DNA from: Bacteroidales bacterium
GTDB taxonomy: Bacteria; Bacteroidota; Bacteroidia; Bacteroidales; UBA12170
DNA: 37,503 bases
Direction of reading: 5' to 3'
Assembly: GCA_021158405.1 (NCBI GenBank)
Contig: JAGGUP010000124.1
Coordinates: 1-37,503, forward strand
A program made the position numbers and the translations under genes. Position 1 is the stretch's first letter. Each line of letters starts with the position of its first letter. This document shows, one piece after another, positions 25,659 through 34,970 of the stretch. A model generated the notes under the pieces. The model had not been told where the DNA came from and ran no database searches. It was given only the letters and a program-made list of their open reading frames with translations.

Positions 25659-28175
25659 CTATTTTTGGAGGGCATTTAACGTTTTGAAACTTTTGATATC
25701 GGATAACGAAAAGGTTTTCTCAACCGGTATTCGAACCGTATCTTGCGGTAAAACATCAAAAAAGTTCTTCGTGAGATGAACACTAGACTCTAAATACAAA
25801 TTCTTGATTAAACCTCCTGTTTCTGACCAAATCAAAAGTTCATTCTCGCGAATTTCAAAAACAGGGTTGACATTTAAAGGTAAATTTAAATCGATGGGAG
25901 AATTAAAATAGAAAATATTTTGCGCGAGTAATTGCCTCTCGTGGAAAAGCTTCGCTTCGATAAAAAATTGATTTTGAGGATAACCAGCAATTGTTGAATT
26001 TAGAATCTCGTAGAACTTTTCCGAAGAATTGGGTTTTACATTTATATTGAGTTCTTTATAAAACTGAGTTTCACCTTCAAAATTTTTCATCTGAAGAATT
26101 AAGGTAGCATCTACTTCCTGCAAGCTATCGGAAATCACATAAACGGAATGTCCATCAATGGAAATCAAAAAAGTGGCAAAATCGTGCTGAGCTTGGTAAT
26201 GTAAGGCTTTCCAATTGCCGAAATAATCCATGCTTGACCAAGAAATGCCCGGCCAACAATCGTTTAATTGCCAATACAAAGAGCCCATTGTTTTAGGTTT
26301 TGCCCGCCTTTGAGCTTCAAGCGCTTTGCTTAAGCCAAAAGCTTGCACCAACTGACTTACATATACAAAATCTTCAAAATTTTCCGGGACAGGAAAATCT
26401 CGTTTCATATACTCTGCAATAGTTTCATTTCCAATACTACTTTTTTGATGGGCTTGCATCGCTTTTGAATCGATTTTCATCTCGCTTGAATCGGCAAAAG
26501 AAAGCAGAGTACTCATTTGAGGAAACGACTGAAATCCAAACTCACTTGCAAAGCGAGGAACTTTTTTTTCATAGACTTCAAAGGGTTCTTTTCCCCACCA
26601 AATTCCCCAATAATGCGAATCACCTTCCATCATACTTTCCGGATGTCCCCAGCCTATTTTAGGTGATGATTCCCAATAGGAAATTTCGGGATTCAGCTCC
26701 TTAACTAAATCGGGCAAAAGACGATTAAACAGCTTTTGATAATCACTCCAGATTTTAAGCGAATCTGTTTTGGAATACCCTAACTTTTTCTGGTAACCCC
26801 AATTATACCACAACTCATTGATTTCGTTATTACCACACCAAAGTGCCAGACTTGGGTGATCACGCAAACGCTTGATATTGTCTCGGGCTTCGGCTTCTAC
26901 ATTGAGCAAAAAAACGGAATCGCCCGGATATAAAGAACAAGCAAACATAAAATCCTGCCAAACCAAAATGCCGTTTTCATCACACAAATCGTAAAATAAA
27001 TCATTTTCGTAAATGCCACCGCCCCAAACACGCAACATATTCATATTGGCTTCTTTGACACTTTGAATGATTTGCGCATAGCGCGAAGAATCGACATCAG
27101 GCAAAAAATTATCTTGTGGAATATAATTGGCTCCTTTGGCATAAATCGGAACATTATTCACTTTAAAATAAAAGCTTTCGCCAATAGAATCCGGTTCAGT
27201 TATCAATTCAACTGTTCGAAATCCAATTTTTTTCTTTTCCGTAAATTGTTGTTTATTTGTATTGATCTTAATATCAAATGCATACAACGATGGTTCCCCA
27301 TATCCATTCGGCCACCAACGTTTAGGGTTTACAATACCAAAAGTATCCGACAGTTGATTTACTCCTTTTATTAGTTTAAATTTTCGATTTATTTTCTCCT
27401 CATTTCCAAGGTTTATACTGCAATTAATTTGAGTTTCAGCTTCCGAAAATATACAAACCTCCCAAGAAACTAGTGCTTCAGAATCTGAAAGTTGGATTTG
27501 ATGAAGTCTGTTTTCGATAACCTTAAAGTCTTTCCAAAATTTAATATTAACGGGTCGCCAAACACCCATGGTTACATAGCGCGGACCCCAATCCCAACCG
27601 TAGTGATAAGCCGCTTTTCGTGTAAATACGCTCGTCTGTTTTTCGTTTCGATCATTATCAGCAGGAAGGCGATAAGGCAGTGAATCGTAGGAAGGAATTA
27701 CTTTTTGTACAGGACTTTCAAATAAAATCTCCAACGTATTTTCACCAAATTTTAAAAAAGACCCTACTTCTATTTTATAGGTTCGGAACATATTATCGGC
27801 AACTAAAATTTGATGACCGTTAAGAAAAACTGTGGCATAGGTATCCAAGCCTTCAAAAACTAATTCTGATTGACTTTTGATTTGTTGTTCGGTTATAAAA
27901 AATATTTTACGATAGACCCGGTTTTCTTTTTCAATCCATTTGTTCTTCAATTCATTATCCGAATAAAACGGATTATCAATCAGTTGATTGGCAAATAAAT
28001 CAGTTTGAACCGTGCCCGGAACATTTGCTTTTAACCAAACTGCATCCCCTTCTTTTTGAAATTGCCAATGGTCTGAAAGCTCAATTGTTTGATCGTTTTG
28101 CTCTGCATTTTGACATGCTGAAAAAGCAAGCAAGAGAATCGTAATTAGGTTTTTGAAGATTGTGTGCATATGCAT
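25659..28175 (-). CDS. GH2 family beta-mannosidase lipoprotein
   Basis: An 838-residue glycoside hydrolase family 2 enzyme, exported and lipid-anchored through the lipobox AFSAC (Cys21). It has the GH2 order: an N-terminal sugar-binding beta domain, an immunoglobulin-like domain, a TIM barrel and C-terminal beta domains. The catalytic acid/base is Glu451 in CGNNEINELW and the nucleophile Glu545 in FASEFGFQ. VWGGGIYENDLFYD and VWQDFMFACSLYP are typical of beta-mannosidases. It should release terminal beta-mannose, for example from N-glycans or mannan oligomers. No SusC/SusD pair or other carbohydrate enzyme is adjacent, so it is not in a recognisable polysaccharide-utilisation locus. There are two possible ATG codons at the start (28175 and 28169); the choice does not change the mature protein. 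Confidence 0.92.
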   Translation of the reverse strand: MHMHTIFKNLITILLLAFSACQNAEQNDQTIELSDHWQFQKEGDAVWLKANVPGTVQTDLFANQLIDNPFYSDNELKNKWIEKENRVYRKIFFITEQQIKSQSELVFEGLDTYATVFLNGHQILVADNMFRTYKIEVGSFLKFGENTLEILFESPVQKVIPSYDSLPYRLPADNDRNEKQTSVFTRKAAYHYGWDWGPRYVTMGVWRPVNIKFWKDFKVIENRLHQIQLSDSEALVSWEVCIFSEAETQINCSINLGNEEKINRKFKLIKGVNQLSDTFGIVNPKRWWPNGYGEPSLYAFDIKINTNKQQFTEKKKIGFRTVELITEPDSIGESFYFKVNNVPIYAKGANYIPQDNFLPDVDSSRYAQIIQSVKEANMNMLRVWGGGIYENDLFYDLCDENGILVWQDFMFACSLYPGDSVFLLNVEAEARDNIKRLRDHPSLALWCGNNEINELWYNWGYQKKLGYSKTDSLKIWSDYQKLFNRLLPDLVKELNPEISYWESSPKIGWGHPESMMEGDSHYWGIWWGKEPFEVYEKKVPRFASEFGFQSFPQMSTLLSFADSSEMKIDSKAMQAHQKSSIGNETIAEYMKRDFPVPENFEDFVYVSQLVQAFGLSKALEAQRRAKPKTMGSLYWQLNDCWPGISWSSMDYFGNWKALHYQAQHDFATFLISIDGHSVYVISDSLQEVDATLILQMKNFEGETQFYKELNINVKPNSSEKFYEILNSTIAGYPQNQFFIEAKLFHERQLLAQNIFYFNSPIDLNLPLNVNPVFEIRENELLIWSETGGLIKNLYLESSVHLTKNFFDVLPQDTVRIPVEKTFSLSDIKSFKTLNALQK

Positions 28176-28200
28176 AGAAACTGTCTAAAGTTTATCGTAT

Positions 28201-28312
28201 TGATTTTTATGTATCAAAACTTTGGTGATATTTTGTGATTTGGAGTTTTGGTGGCCTATTATTTCTTGCCACCAAATCACTAAAACACCAAATTGCACCA
28301 AACAAATCATAT
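28201..28312. repeat. Hairpin with repeated TTTGGTG words
   Basis: The gap between the PLP-enzyme and mannosidase genes contains TTTGGTGGC at 28247-28255 and its exact complement GCCACCAAA at 28268-28276 (12-base loop). The flanks repeat the same words: TTTGGTGA upstream, CACCAAA twice downstream. No T run follows on the minus strand near the mannosidase-side end, so a simple terminator is doubtful. It looks more like a decayed dispersed palindrome. Confidence 0.5.
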
Positions 28313-28324
28313 TATATAAAAGAC

Positions 28325-29569
28325 CTACAATATAGTTTCAAAAGCGTCTATTAGTTTTCGCACTTCTTCGAGTGTATTATAATGCACCAAGCTCACGCGA
28401 ACAACGCCATTTTTCTCAACCAAATTAAAATCTTCGATGATTTTTTTTGCGTAAAAATCGCCAAATCGGATGCCAATATTAAACTTATCTACTTTCCGAA
28501 CAATAAAATCGCTTTTCAATTTACTGTGAACAAAAGAAATGGTTGGAACCCTCTTTTCATTATCAGCGTCTTGCTCTCCAATTATGCGGATATCTTTTTT
28601 AGAAGCTAGGTAATCGATTAATTTGGCTGCTAATTCCTCTTCGTGCTTGGCCATTAATTCAAAACTCTTTTGATGTTTTTGCTCTGCTTTTAAATTATCT
28701 TCTTTATCAAAATGATAATCGTGAATCAATTCCAAATACTCTGGAATTCCAGCTAGACTATAGGCCAATTCAAAATTAAAATTCCCGGGTTGCAATTTAT
28801 AAGGTACTTCTTCCTCACCAATAAAATAGTGATTGAAACTTTTTAGCTTTCGTAGATGCTCATATTTTCCGTACATAATAGCCAAATGTGGCCCATATAA
28901 TTTATAGGTGCTAAACACGTAAAAATCGACATCTAATGCTTGAACATCAATGGCTCGGTGAGGCGCAAAAGCCACGCCATCAACACAAATTAAGGCACCG
29001 GCTTTGTGAACTATTCCTGCAATTTCTTTAATGGGATTGATAGTCCCTAAAATGTTTGAAGCATGAACAAGAGTCACCAATTTTGTTTTGGGACTTAGTA
29101 ATGCTTTTAAATCGCTCAGGTCTAACCGCATTGTTTTTGTATTGAGTTTCCAGATTTTTACAACGATGCCTTTTTTGCGCAAATCCATCCAACAAGAAAC
29201 ATTGGCTTCGTGATCGGAATTGGATACAATAACTTCATCGCCTGCTGTCCACTGCTCACTTAGTGTCAAACTTAAAACCCGAAGCAACATAGTACTCGAA
29301 GGCCCCACAACAACTTCTTCCTTTTGCTTGGCATTGATGTAGTTCGCCATGGTTTTCACACTCTTATCGAGTCTATTCCCCGATTCTCTAGAGACTTTAT
29401 AAGAAGCGCCCAATTGTACATTGGTATTGATTAAATAATCGGAGATTCTATGAATAACTCCATTAAGGACTTGGGAACCGCCTGCATTATCCATAAAAAT
29501 AAAATCTCGTTTTAAGGCAGGGAACTGTTCGCGTACGAAAGATAGATTGAGTTTGATTTGTGCTGGCAT
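28325..29569 (-). CDS. Class V aminotransferase-fold PLP enzyme (cysteine desulfurase-like, no catalytic Cys seen)
   Basis: A 414-residue PLP-dependent enzyme of the class V fold. The PLP-binding Lys is Lys223 in FSTYKLYGPH, and Asp197 in CVDGVAF contacts the pyridine ring; His120 lies in the NSDHEAN loop. The family resemblance is to SufS/CsdA and to the VC1184-type cysteine desulfurase-like proteins. The loop that in SufS holds the persulfide Cys (RxGxxC) reads GIRFGDFYAKK, with no Cys, so it is probably not a sulfur donor of the Suf type. No suf genes are adjacent. It lies about 150 bases downstream of the repeat-bearing gap and ends with VRVSLVHYNT, a normal family C terminus. The amino substrate is unknown. 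Confidence 0.82.
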   Translation of the reverse strand: MPAQIKLNLSFVREQFPALKRDFIFMDNAGGSQVLNGVIHRISDYLINTNVQLGASYKVSRESGNRLDKSVKTMANYINAKQKEEVVVGPSSTMLLRVLSLTLSEQWTAGDEVIVSNSDHEANVSCWMDLRKKGIVVKIWKLNTKTMRLDLSDLKALLSPKTKLVTLVHASNILGTINPIKEIAGIVHKAGALICVDGVAFAPHRAIDVQALDVDFYVFSTYKLYGPHLAIMYGKYEHLRKLKSFNHYFIGEEEVPYKLQPGNFNFELAYSLAGIPEYLELIHDYHFDKEDNLKAEQKHQKSFELMAKHEEELAAKLIDYLASKKDIRIIGEQDADNEKRVPTISFVHSKLKSDFIVRKVDKFNIGIRFGDFYAKKIIEDFNLVEKNGVVRVSLVHYNTLEEVRKLIDAFETIL

Positions 29570-29615
29570 AGAGTGTTATTTTTTGACTAAAATTACGGAA
29601 AATTTCTTTATGCCT

Positions 29616-29664
29616 AGTCAGAGTTTCACTTTAAGTGAAGCTCTGACTGAGTGAAGCCCTGACT
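29616..29664. repeat. Perfect hairpin plus direct repeat between PLP genes
   Basis: A 33-base inverted repeat (29616-29648) pairs AGTCAGAG with CTCTGACT and TTCACTT with AAGTGAA, with one G-T wobble. The right arm is repeated immediately as a 15-base copy with one change (29634-29648 and 29650-29664). No T run follows. The structure may terminate transcription of the DegT-type gene, or it is a dispersed palindromic repeat. Confidence 0.6.
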
Positions 29665-29666
29665 AC

Positions 29667-30791
29667 TCACAAAATAAACTCCAAAACAGCATCTGTAATA
29701 AATTTCAACTGCTCTATGGTTAATTCGGTATGAATAGGTAAAGACATCACATTAGCGGCTAATTTTTCAGCAATTGGGAAATCTCCATCTTTGTAACGCT
29801 CATCTCGATAAGCTTTTTGCTGATGCAAAGGAACCGGATAATACACTGCGTTGGAAATTCCTTTTTCTGATAAATGCTTTTGCAAACCTGCTCTATCCAC
29901 CTTGTTTAACACCAAAGTATATTGATGAAATACATGATCTGTAAATTCTGCGGTGACAGGTGTTGTAATTTTTTCACAATTGGCAAAAGCGGTATTGTAA
30001 TAATTTGCCGCAATATTTCTAGCTTTAGCAAAATTATCTAAATGAGGAAGTTTCACTTTCAAAATAGCTGCTTGAATACTATCTAAACGAGAGTTAATAC
30101 CGACATAATCGTGGTAATAACGCACTTTCATTCCGTGATTGACTACTGCACGCATTTGCTCTGCTATTTTATCGTCATTCGTAAAAATGGCTCCACCATC
30201 GCCATAAGCGCCCAAATTTTTGGAAGGAAAAAAAGAAGTACATCCAATATGACCAATCGTTCCTGCTTTCTTCACGCTTCCGTCTTTAAACGTATAATTC
30301 GCCCCAATGGCTTGTGCATTATCTTCAATAACAAACAATTTGTGTTTCTCGGCGATAACCATAATCTCATCCATATTGGCGCATTGACCAAACAAATGCA
30401 CCGGAACAATTGCTTTTGTTTTGGGTGTAATTGCTTTCCGAATAGCTTCCGGATCAATGTTCATGGTATCTTCCAACACATCCACCAAAACAGGAGTTAA
30501 TCCAAGCAAGGCAATCACTTCGGCGGTAGCAATAAAAGTAAAGGTAGTTGTAATAACTTCATCACCAGGCTTTAAACCCAAAGCCATCATCGCTACTTGT
30601 AATGCGTCAGTTCCGTTACCGCAGGGGATCACATGTTTTATGTCCAGGTATTTTTCCAAGTCAGCAGCAAATTCACCAACTATCGGTCCATTGATATAGC
30701 TTGAATTATCCAAAACCTTTTGAATTTCAGTATCAATCTCTGTTTTAAGTTTTCTATACTGACCTTGCAGATCAACCATGGGAATATTCAT
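29667..30791 (-). CDS. DegT/DnrJ/EryC1/StrS sugar aminotransferase
   Basis: A 374-residue PLP aminotransferase that moves an amino group from glutamate to a keto sugar bound to a nucleotide. The PLP Lys is Lys191 in FFPSKNLGAYGDGG, Asp157 in VIEDNAQA holds the ring nitrogen, and PCGNGTDAL (56-64) is the phosphate-contacting loop. Start MNIPMVDLQGQY is the typical family beginning. An upstream in-frame ATG at 30830 adds 13 atypical residues and leaves almost no leader, so 30791 is preferred. It diverges from waaA, a Kdo transferase, with promoters for both in the gap. Together with the Gfo/Idh/MocA oxidoreductase it might form a 3-amino-sugar pathway of the GnnA/GnnB or WlbA/WlbC kind; this is inferred. 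Confidence 0.9.
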   Translation of the reverse strand: MNIPMVDLQGQYRKLKTEIDTEIQKVLDNSSYINGPIVGEFAADLEKYLDIKHVIPCGNGTDALQVAMMALGLKPGDEVITTTFTFIATAEVIALLGLTPVLVDVLEDTMNIDPEAIRKAITPKTKAIVPVHLFGQCANMDEIMVIAEKHKLFVIEDNAQAIGANYTFKDGSVKKAGTIGHIGCTSFFPSKNLGAYGDGGAIFTNDDKIAEQMRAVVNHGMKVRYYHDYVGINSRLDSIQAAILKVKLPHLDNFAKARNIAANYYNTAFANCEKITTPVTAEFTDHVFHQYTLVLNKVDRAGLQKHLSEKGISNAVYYPVPLHQQKAYRDERYKDGDFPIAEKLAANVMSLPIHTELTIEQLKFITDAVLEFIL

Positions 30792-30843
30792 AGTAATTGT
30801 ATTTCTTAAGTTCCTTTTAAACGAGGACACATTATTAAAATCC

Positions 30844-30851
30844 CAAAGGTA
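30844..30851 (-). promoter_or_regulatory. -7 promoter element of the DegT-type gene
   Basis: On the minus strand TACCTTTG matches TAnnTTTG, giving a transcript start near 30838 and a leader of about 47 bases to the ATG at 30791. Confidence 0.5.
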
Positions 30852-30923
30852 ATCGCTTTACATGAAACTACATTCTGTTTCACAAAATATTGACTCTCTT
30901 AAATCCCTCTGCGCTGAAATCCT

Positions 30924-30931
30924 TATCTTTG
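30924..30931 (+). promoter_or_regulatory. -7 promoter element of waaA
   Basis: TATCTTTG matches TAnnTTTG and lies 18 bases before the ATG at 30950. It rules out a TTG start at 30890. Confidence 0.6.
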
Positions 30932-30949
30932 TCAGGAAAAAATATTTAC

Positions 30950-32191
30950 ATGCGACTTCTCTATACTTTTTTTATCTATCTCTATGGTTTAGCTGTTCTT
31001 GTGGCCTCGCTTTTCAATTCAAAAGCAAAGCAATGGATAAAAGGGAGAAAAAACATCTTTGAACGTTTACAAAAAGAGCTCATCATAAATGACAAGCCAC
31101 TAATTTGGATTCATGCAGCTAGTTTGGGAGAGTTTGAACAAGGTCGCCCTTTGATTGAAGCCATTAAAAAAAAGCATCCCAAATACAGCATCCTCCTTAC
31201 TTTCTTTTCTCCATCAGGATATAAAGTGCGAAAAAATTATGAATTGGCTGATTTCGTTTTCTACCTCCCTTTGGATACACCCCGTAATGCCAAACGTTTT
31301 CTGGAAATTGCGCCTATTCAATTGGCCGTTTTTATCAAGTACGAATATTGGTATAATTATCTGAATGTTATCCAAAAGAAAGAAATTCCACTTGTTTTTG
31401 TGTCTGGCATTTTTCGCCCTAAGCAAGTATTTTTTAAATTTTATGGGTCTTGGTTTCTAAAACATCTTAAGAAAGTAAATTGGTTTTTTGTTCAGACGAC
31501 TGATTCTTTAAACTTATTAGAAAAAGCTGAGATTACTTCAGGAAGTTATTCGGGAGACACGCGTTTTGATCGTGTAGCTTCCATAGCAGAACAATCTAAA
31601 CCCAACGAATTAGTTTCTCAATTTAAAGGCGATTCAAAACTTTTCTTGGCCGGAAGTAGTTGGCCGGAAGACGAGGCTTTGATCTATCCTTTGCTAAATA
31701 AATTCCCTGATTTAAAAATTATTTTTGCACCTCATCAAATTGACACTAAGCATATTCGCGAAATAGAAAAGAAAACAAATGGAAGGTCTATATTATATTC
31801 CGCAGCCAATGCTGAAAATATCCTTAAAAAGCAAATCCTGATTATCGATAATTTTGGATTGTTATCAAGTCTTTATCGCTATGCTGATTATACGCTTATC
31901 GGCGGTGGATTTGGAGTTGGAATACACAATACTTTAGAAGCGGCTACTTTTGGAATGCCTATTTATATTGGGCCGAATTATGAAAAATTTCAAGAAGCCA
32001 AAGAATTGATTGAGTTGGGAGCTATTGAAGTTGTTCGAGATGCTGAAACCTTAGAAAAAAGCCTGCTCCATTTTCAAGCTTTTCCCGATAAAAGATTGGC
32101 TAAAGGTCAAATAGCTCGTAAATATGTGCAAAGTAAAACAGGAGCTACTCAACATATTCTGCAGTTTTTAGAAAAAAATAATTGGCTCTAA
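30950..32191 (+). CDS. waaA: 3-deoxy-D-manno-octulosonic acid (Kdo) transferase
   Basis: A 413-residue GT-B glycosyltransferase that attaches Kdo to lipid A precursor at the inner membrane. One N-terminal membrane anchor (about residues 4-22) is followed by the catalytic Glu61 in AASLGEFEQGRP. The CMP-Kdo-binding half has GGGFGVGIHNTLEAA (about 317-331) and PIYIGPNYEKFQEA. The length fits the family (about 410-430). The start was moved from a TTG at 30890 to the ATG at 30950 because the promoter lies between them. The oxidoreductase gene follows 10 bases after the stop, so they form an operon. The presence of waaA shows that the organism makes Kdo-containing lipopolysaccharide. Confidence 0.94.
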   Translation: MRLLYTFFIYLYGLAVLVASLFNSKAKQWIKGRKNIFERLQKELIINDKPLIWIHAASLGEFEQGRPLIEAIKKKHPKYSILLTFFSPSGYKVRKNYELADFVFYLPLDTPRNAKRFLEIAPIQLAVFIKYEYWYNYLNVIQKKEIPLVFVSGIFRPKQVFFKFYGSWFLKHLKKVNWFFVQTTDSLNLLEKAEITSGSYSGDTRFDRVASIAEQSKPNELVSQFKGDSKLFLAGSSWPEDEALIYPLLNKFPDLKIIFAPHQIDTKHIREIEKKTNGRSILYSAANAENILKKQILIIDNFGLLSSLYRYADYTLIGGGFGVGIHNTLEAATFGMPIYIGPNYEKFQEAKELIELGAIEVVRDAETLEKSLLHFQAFPDKRLAKGQIARKYVQSKTGATQHILQFLEKNNWL

Positions 32192-32201
32192 TTGAAAAAC
32201 G

Positions 32202-33182
32202 ATGAAACAAATTCGCTGGGGAATAATAGGCTGCGGTAATGTTACGGAAATAAAAAGCGGACCTGCCTTCCATCAAATTAAAGGCTCGAAAATTGTAGCC
32301 GTTATGCGTCGTGATGCAATAAAAGCTGCAGATTATGCTAAAAGACACGGCATTGCCTCTTGGTATTCCGACGGGATGGATTTGATCCATGACAATAAAG
32401 TCAATGCTATTTATATTGCAACACCGCCTGATACTCATGCTTTTTACACTTTGAAAGCTCTGGAAGCGGGAAAACCGGTTTATGTTGAGAAGCCGATGGC
32501 GATTAACTATGCTGAAGCAAAAAAAATGCTGAATGCTTCTATCAAATTTAGGATTCCCGTTTTTGTGGCCTATTACCGTCGTGCATTATCAGGCTTTTTA
32601 AAAGTGAGAGAATTGCTTGAGAACAAGGCCATTGGGGATGTTACAGAAATAAACTTGCAACTTCATTTAGCCGCAGGTGAGCAAGATTTTAATGCTGATA
32701 ATTTGCCTTGGCGAGTGATTCCTGAGAAATCCGGAGGTGGTTATTTCTTCGATCTTGCTTCGCATCAATTGGATTGGCTAGATTTTATTTTTGGCTCTGC
32801 CGAATTGATTTCATCTCAAGTGGAAAACCGAGGCGGATTATATAAAGCAGAAGATTTTGTTCAAGCAAAGCTTCTCTATCAAAACAAAATAATATTTACT
32901 GGAAGTTGGAATTTTTGCGCTTCTAAAAAAGATGAAATCGATCTGATTGAAATTCGCGGCAGCAAAGGGAAAATAAGCTTTTCTACTTTTGAATTTAAAC
33001 CAATAGTCCTTGAAACAGAAAAGGAAATTAAAACTTTTTCTTTTGAAAAACCCGTTCATGTACAAAAACAATTGATTCAGCAAGTTGTTGAACAATTGCA
33101 AGGAAAAGGGATTTGTGTGAGCACCGCAGAAACAGCTTTGGCAGCGAGTAGAATGATGGAGGAGATTATTTATACGACTTAA
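32202..33182 (+). CDS. Gfo/Idh/MocA family oxidoreductase
   Basis: A 326-residue NAD(P)-dependent sugar dehydrogenase. The Rossmann fold starts at residue 4 with WGIIGCGNVTE, the EKP motif is Glu96-Lys97-Pro98, and the catalytic region has DLASHQLDWLDF with the conserved Asp and His. It begins 10 bases after waaA and is probably translated from the same transcript. The neighbouring DegT-type aminotransferase across the divergent promoter suggests that the two may act in sequence on a nucleotide sugar, oxidation then transamination. Other family members act on free sugars, inositol or glycosides, so the substrate is open. Confidence 0.88.
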   Translation: MKQIRWGIIGCGNVTEIKSGPAFHQIKGSKIVAVMRRDAIKAADYAKRHGIASWYSDGMDLIHDNKVNAIYIATPPDTHAFYTLKALEAGKPVYVEKPMAINYAEAKKMLNASIKFRIPVFVAYYRRALSGFLKVRELLENKAIGDVTEINLQLHLAAGEQDFNADNLPWRVIPEKSGGGYFFDLASHQLDWLDFIFGSAELISSQVENRGGLYKAEDFVQAKLLYQNKIIFTGSWNFCASKKDEIDLIEIRGSKGKISFSTFEFKPIVLETEKEIKTFSFEKPVHVQKQLIQQVVEQLQGKGICVSTAETALAASRMMEEIIYTT

Positions 33183-33352
33183 AATAGTGAGAGAAGATTA
33201 CGAAAAGGAGAATACAATATTCAACTAAATTACACGACTGTTTCTAAAAACTCCAAGTAAGAAAAAATTCAATAATTTCTTTTAAAAAGTGTTTTGTAGA
33301 TTATACGGTTTTCTGCTGAAGTGTTAAATAGAAAATACGATTCTCATATTGA

Positions 33353-34930
33353 TTAAAACTCCGAAGTAAAATGAAATTCTATCTCTTTATACTTGCCCAT
33401 GGCCAAATCTAAAGCATACTTGCTTTCTGCAAGAAAAACCAAACGCCCTTCTTTATCTACAGCTAAGCTCCCCGATTTTCGAGCAATGAAATCATCTAAT
33501 TCAGCTTCGTTTTTACTTGTTATCCATGCGGTCTTATAGAGAGTAATAGGTTCGTAACGGCACTTAGCACCATATTCATGAAGAAGGCGGTATTCAATAA
33601 CTTCAAATTGCAAAGCACCAACAGTTCCAATAATTTTTCGTGTGGAAGTTTTTCCAACAAAAAGCTGAGCTACTCCTTCGTCCATCAACTGATCTATACC
33701 TTTTGCCAACTGCTTCGATTTCATTGGATCGGCATTCTCAATGTATTTAAACAATTCGGGCGAAAAACTTGGCATTCCTTTAAAATTCAATATTTCTCCT
33801 TCGGTTAGTGTGTCGCCGATTTTAAAATTACCGGTATCGTGTAAACCTACAATGTCGCCCGGATATACCTCATCAACAATCGATTTTTTCTGAGCCATAA
33901 AAGCCGTCGGACTTGAGAAACGCATTTTTTTATTATTGCGCACATGATGATAAAAAACATTCCGCTTAAAAACACCTGAAGTTACACGAACAAAAGCAAT
34001 ACGATCGCGGTGATTCGGATCGAGATTAGCATGTATTTTAAAAACAAAACCGGTAAAACTATCTTCTGTAGGTTTAATTAGACGTTCTTCTGTTTGATAA
34101 GGCAGCGGATTTGGAGCTATCTGAATAAAGCAATTGAGCAATTCCATGACTCCAAAATTATTCAGAGCGCTACCAAAGAAAACAGGACTGATATTCCCAT
34201 CGAGGTAGGTTTGATTATCAAAATTGGGATAAACCTGAGTGACCACCTCCAATTCTTCGCGAAGAATAGAAGCGTCTTTTGTTCCCACCATTTCATCTAA
34301 AACAGGATCGGAAGTATCGCTAATTTCAACGTATTCTTCAATAGTCTGTTTGGCGGGAGTAAATAAATTTAATTTTTGCTCAAAAATACTATAAACTCCT
34401 TTAAATTCGGGTCCCATATTGATAGGCCAGCTTAAAGGCGTTACGTTAATATTCAGTTTCTGCTCAATTTCATCCAATAATTCGAAACCATCTTTTCCAT
34501 GGCGGTCGAGTTTATTAATAAAAACGATGATAGGAATATTGCGCATCCGACAAACTTCAACCAACTTTTCCGTTTGAGGTTCAACTCCTTTTGCTACGTC
34601 AATCACAACAATAACACTATCAGCTGCGGTAAGCGTACGATAAGTATCTTCCTGAAAGTCTTTGTGACCGGGTGTATCTAAAATATTTATTTTGTAATCA
34701 TTGTATTCAAAACCCATCACCGAAGTAGCAACCGAGATTCCTCTCTGCTTTTCAATATCCATAAAATCTGAAGTCGCTGTCTTTTTTATTTTGTTCGACT
34801 TAACAGCGCCCGCAATTTGAATAGCTCCTCCATAAAGCAAAAGCTTTTCAGTAAGGGTTGTTTTTCCTGCATCGGGGTGACTGATAATGGCAAAAGTCCG
34901 TCTACGTTTTATTTCGTCTTCTAATTTCAT
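33353..34930 (-). CDS. prfC: Peptide chain release factor 3
   Basis: A 525-residue translational GTPase that recycles class I release factors from the ribosome after termination. The P-loop is SHPDAGKTT at 17-25, followed by DTPGHKDF (85-92) and NKLD (139-142). The effector region is GISVATSV (64-71). The length is that of bacterial RF3 (about 530). Elongation-factor-like domains 2 and 3 follow. Minus-strand promoter element TATCTTTG lies at 34953-34960. It is convergent with the waaA/oxidoreductase operon over a 170-base gap that shows no structure I can name. Confidence 0.95.
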   Translation of the reverse strand: MKLEDEIKRRRTFAIISHPDAGKTTLTEKLLLYGGAIQIAGAVKSNKIKKTATSDFMDIEKQRGISVATSVMGFEYNDYKINILDTPGHKDFQEDTYRTLTAADSVIVVIDVAKGVEPQTEKLVEVCRMRNIPIIVFINKLDRHGKDGFELLDEIEQKLNINVTPLSWPINMGPEFKGVYSIFEQKLNLFTPAKQTIEEYVEISDTSDPVLDEMVGTKDASILREELEVVTQVYPNFDNQTYLDGNISPVFFGSALNNFGVMELLNCFIQIAPNPLPYQTEERLIKPTEDSFTGFVFKIHANLDPNHRDRIAFVRVTSGVFKRNVFYHHVRNNKKMRFSSPTAFMAQKKSIVDEVYPGDIVGLHDTGNFKIGDTLTEGEILNFKGMPSFSPELFKYIENADPMKSKQLAKGIDQLMDEGVAQLFVGKTSTRKIIGTVGALQFEVIEYRLLHEYGAKCRYEPITLYKTAWITSKNEAELDDFIARKSGSLAVDKEGRLVFLAESKYALDLAMGKYKEIEFHFTSEF

Positions 34931-34952
34931 TCAGCTGAAAAATTTGGAGCGG

Positions 34953-34960
34953 CAAAGATA
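34953..34960 (-). promoter_or_regulatory. -7 promoter element of prfC
   Basis: On the minus strand TATCTTTG matches TAnnTTTG, 22 bases before the prfC ATG. Confidence 0.55.
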
Positions 34961-34970
34961 ATAAAGATTT

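Noticed and set aside
28247-28276. CRISPR or phage attachment site at the repeat-rich gap
   Set aside because: There is no regular spacing, no spacer-repeat pattern and no integrase or tRNA nearby.
30890-30949. Upstream TTG start for waaA
   Set aside because: The -7 promoter element at 30924-30931 lies between it and the ATG at 30950.
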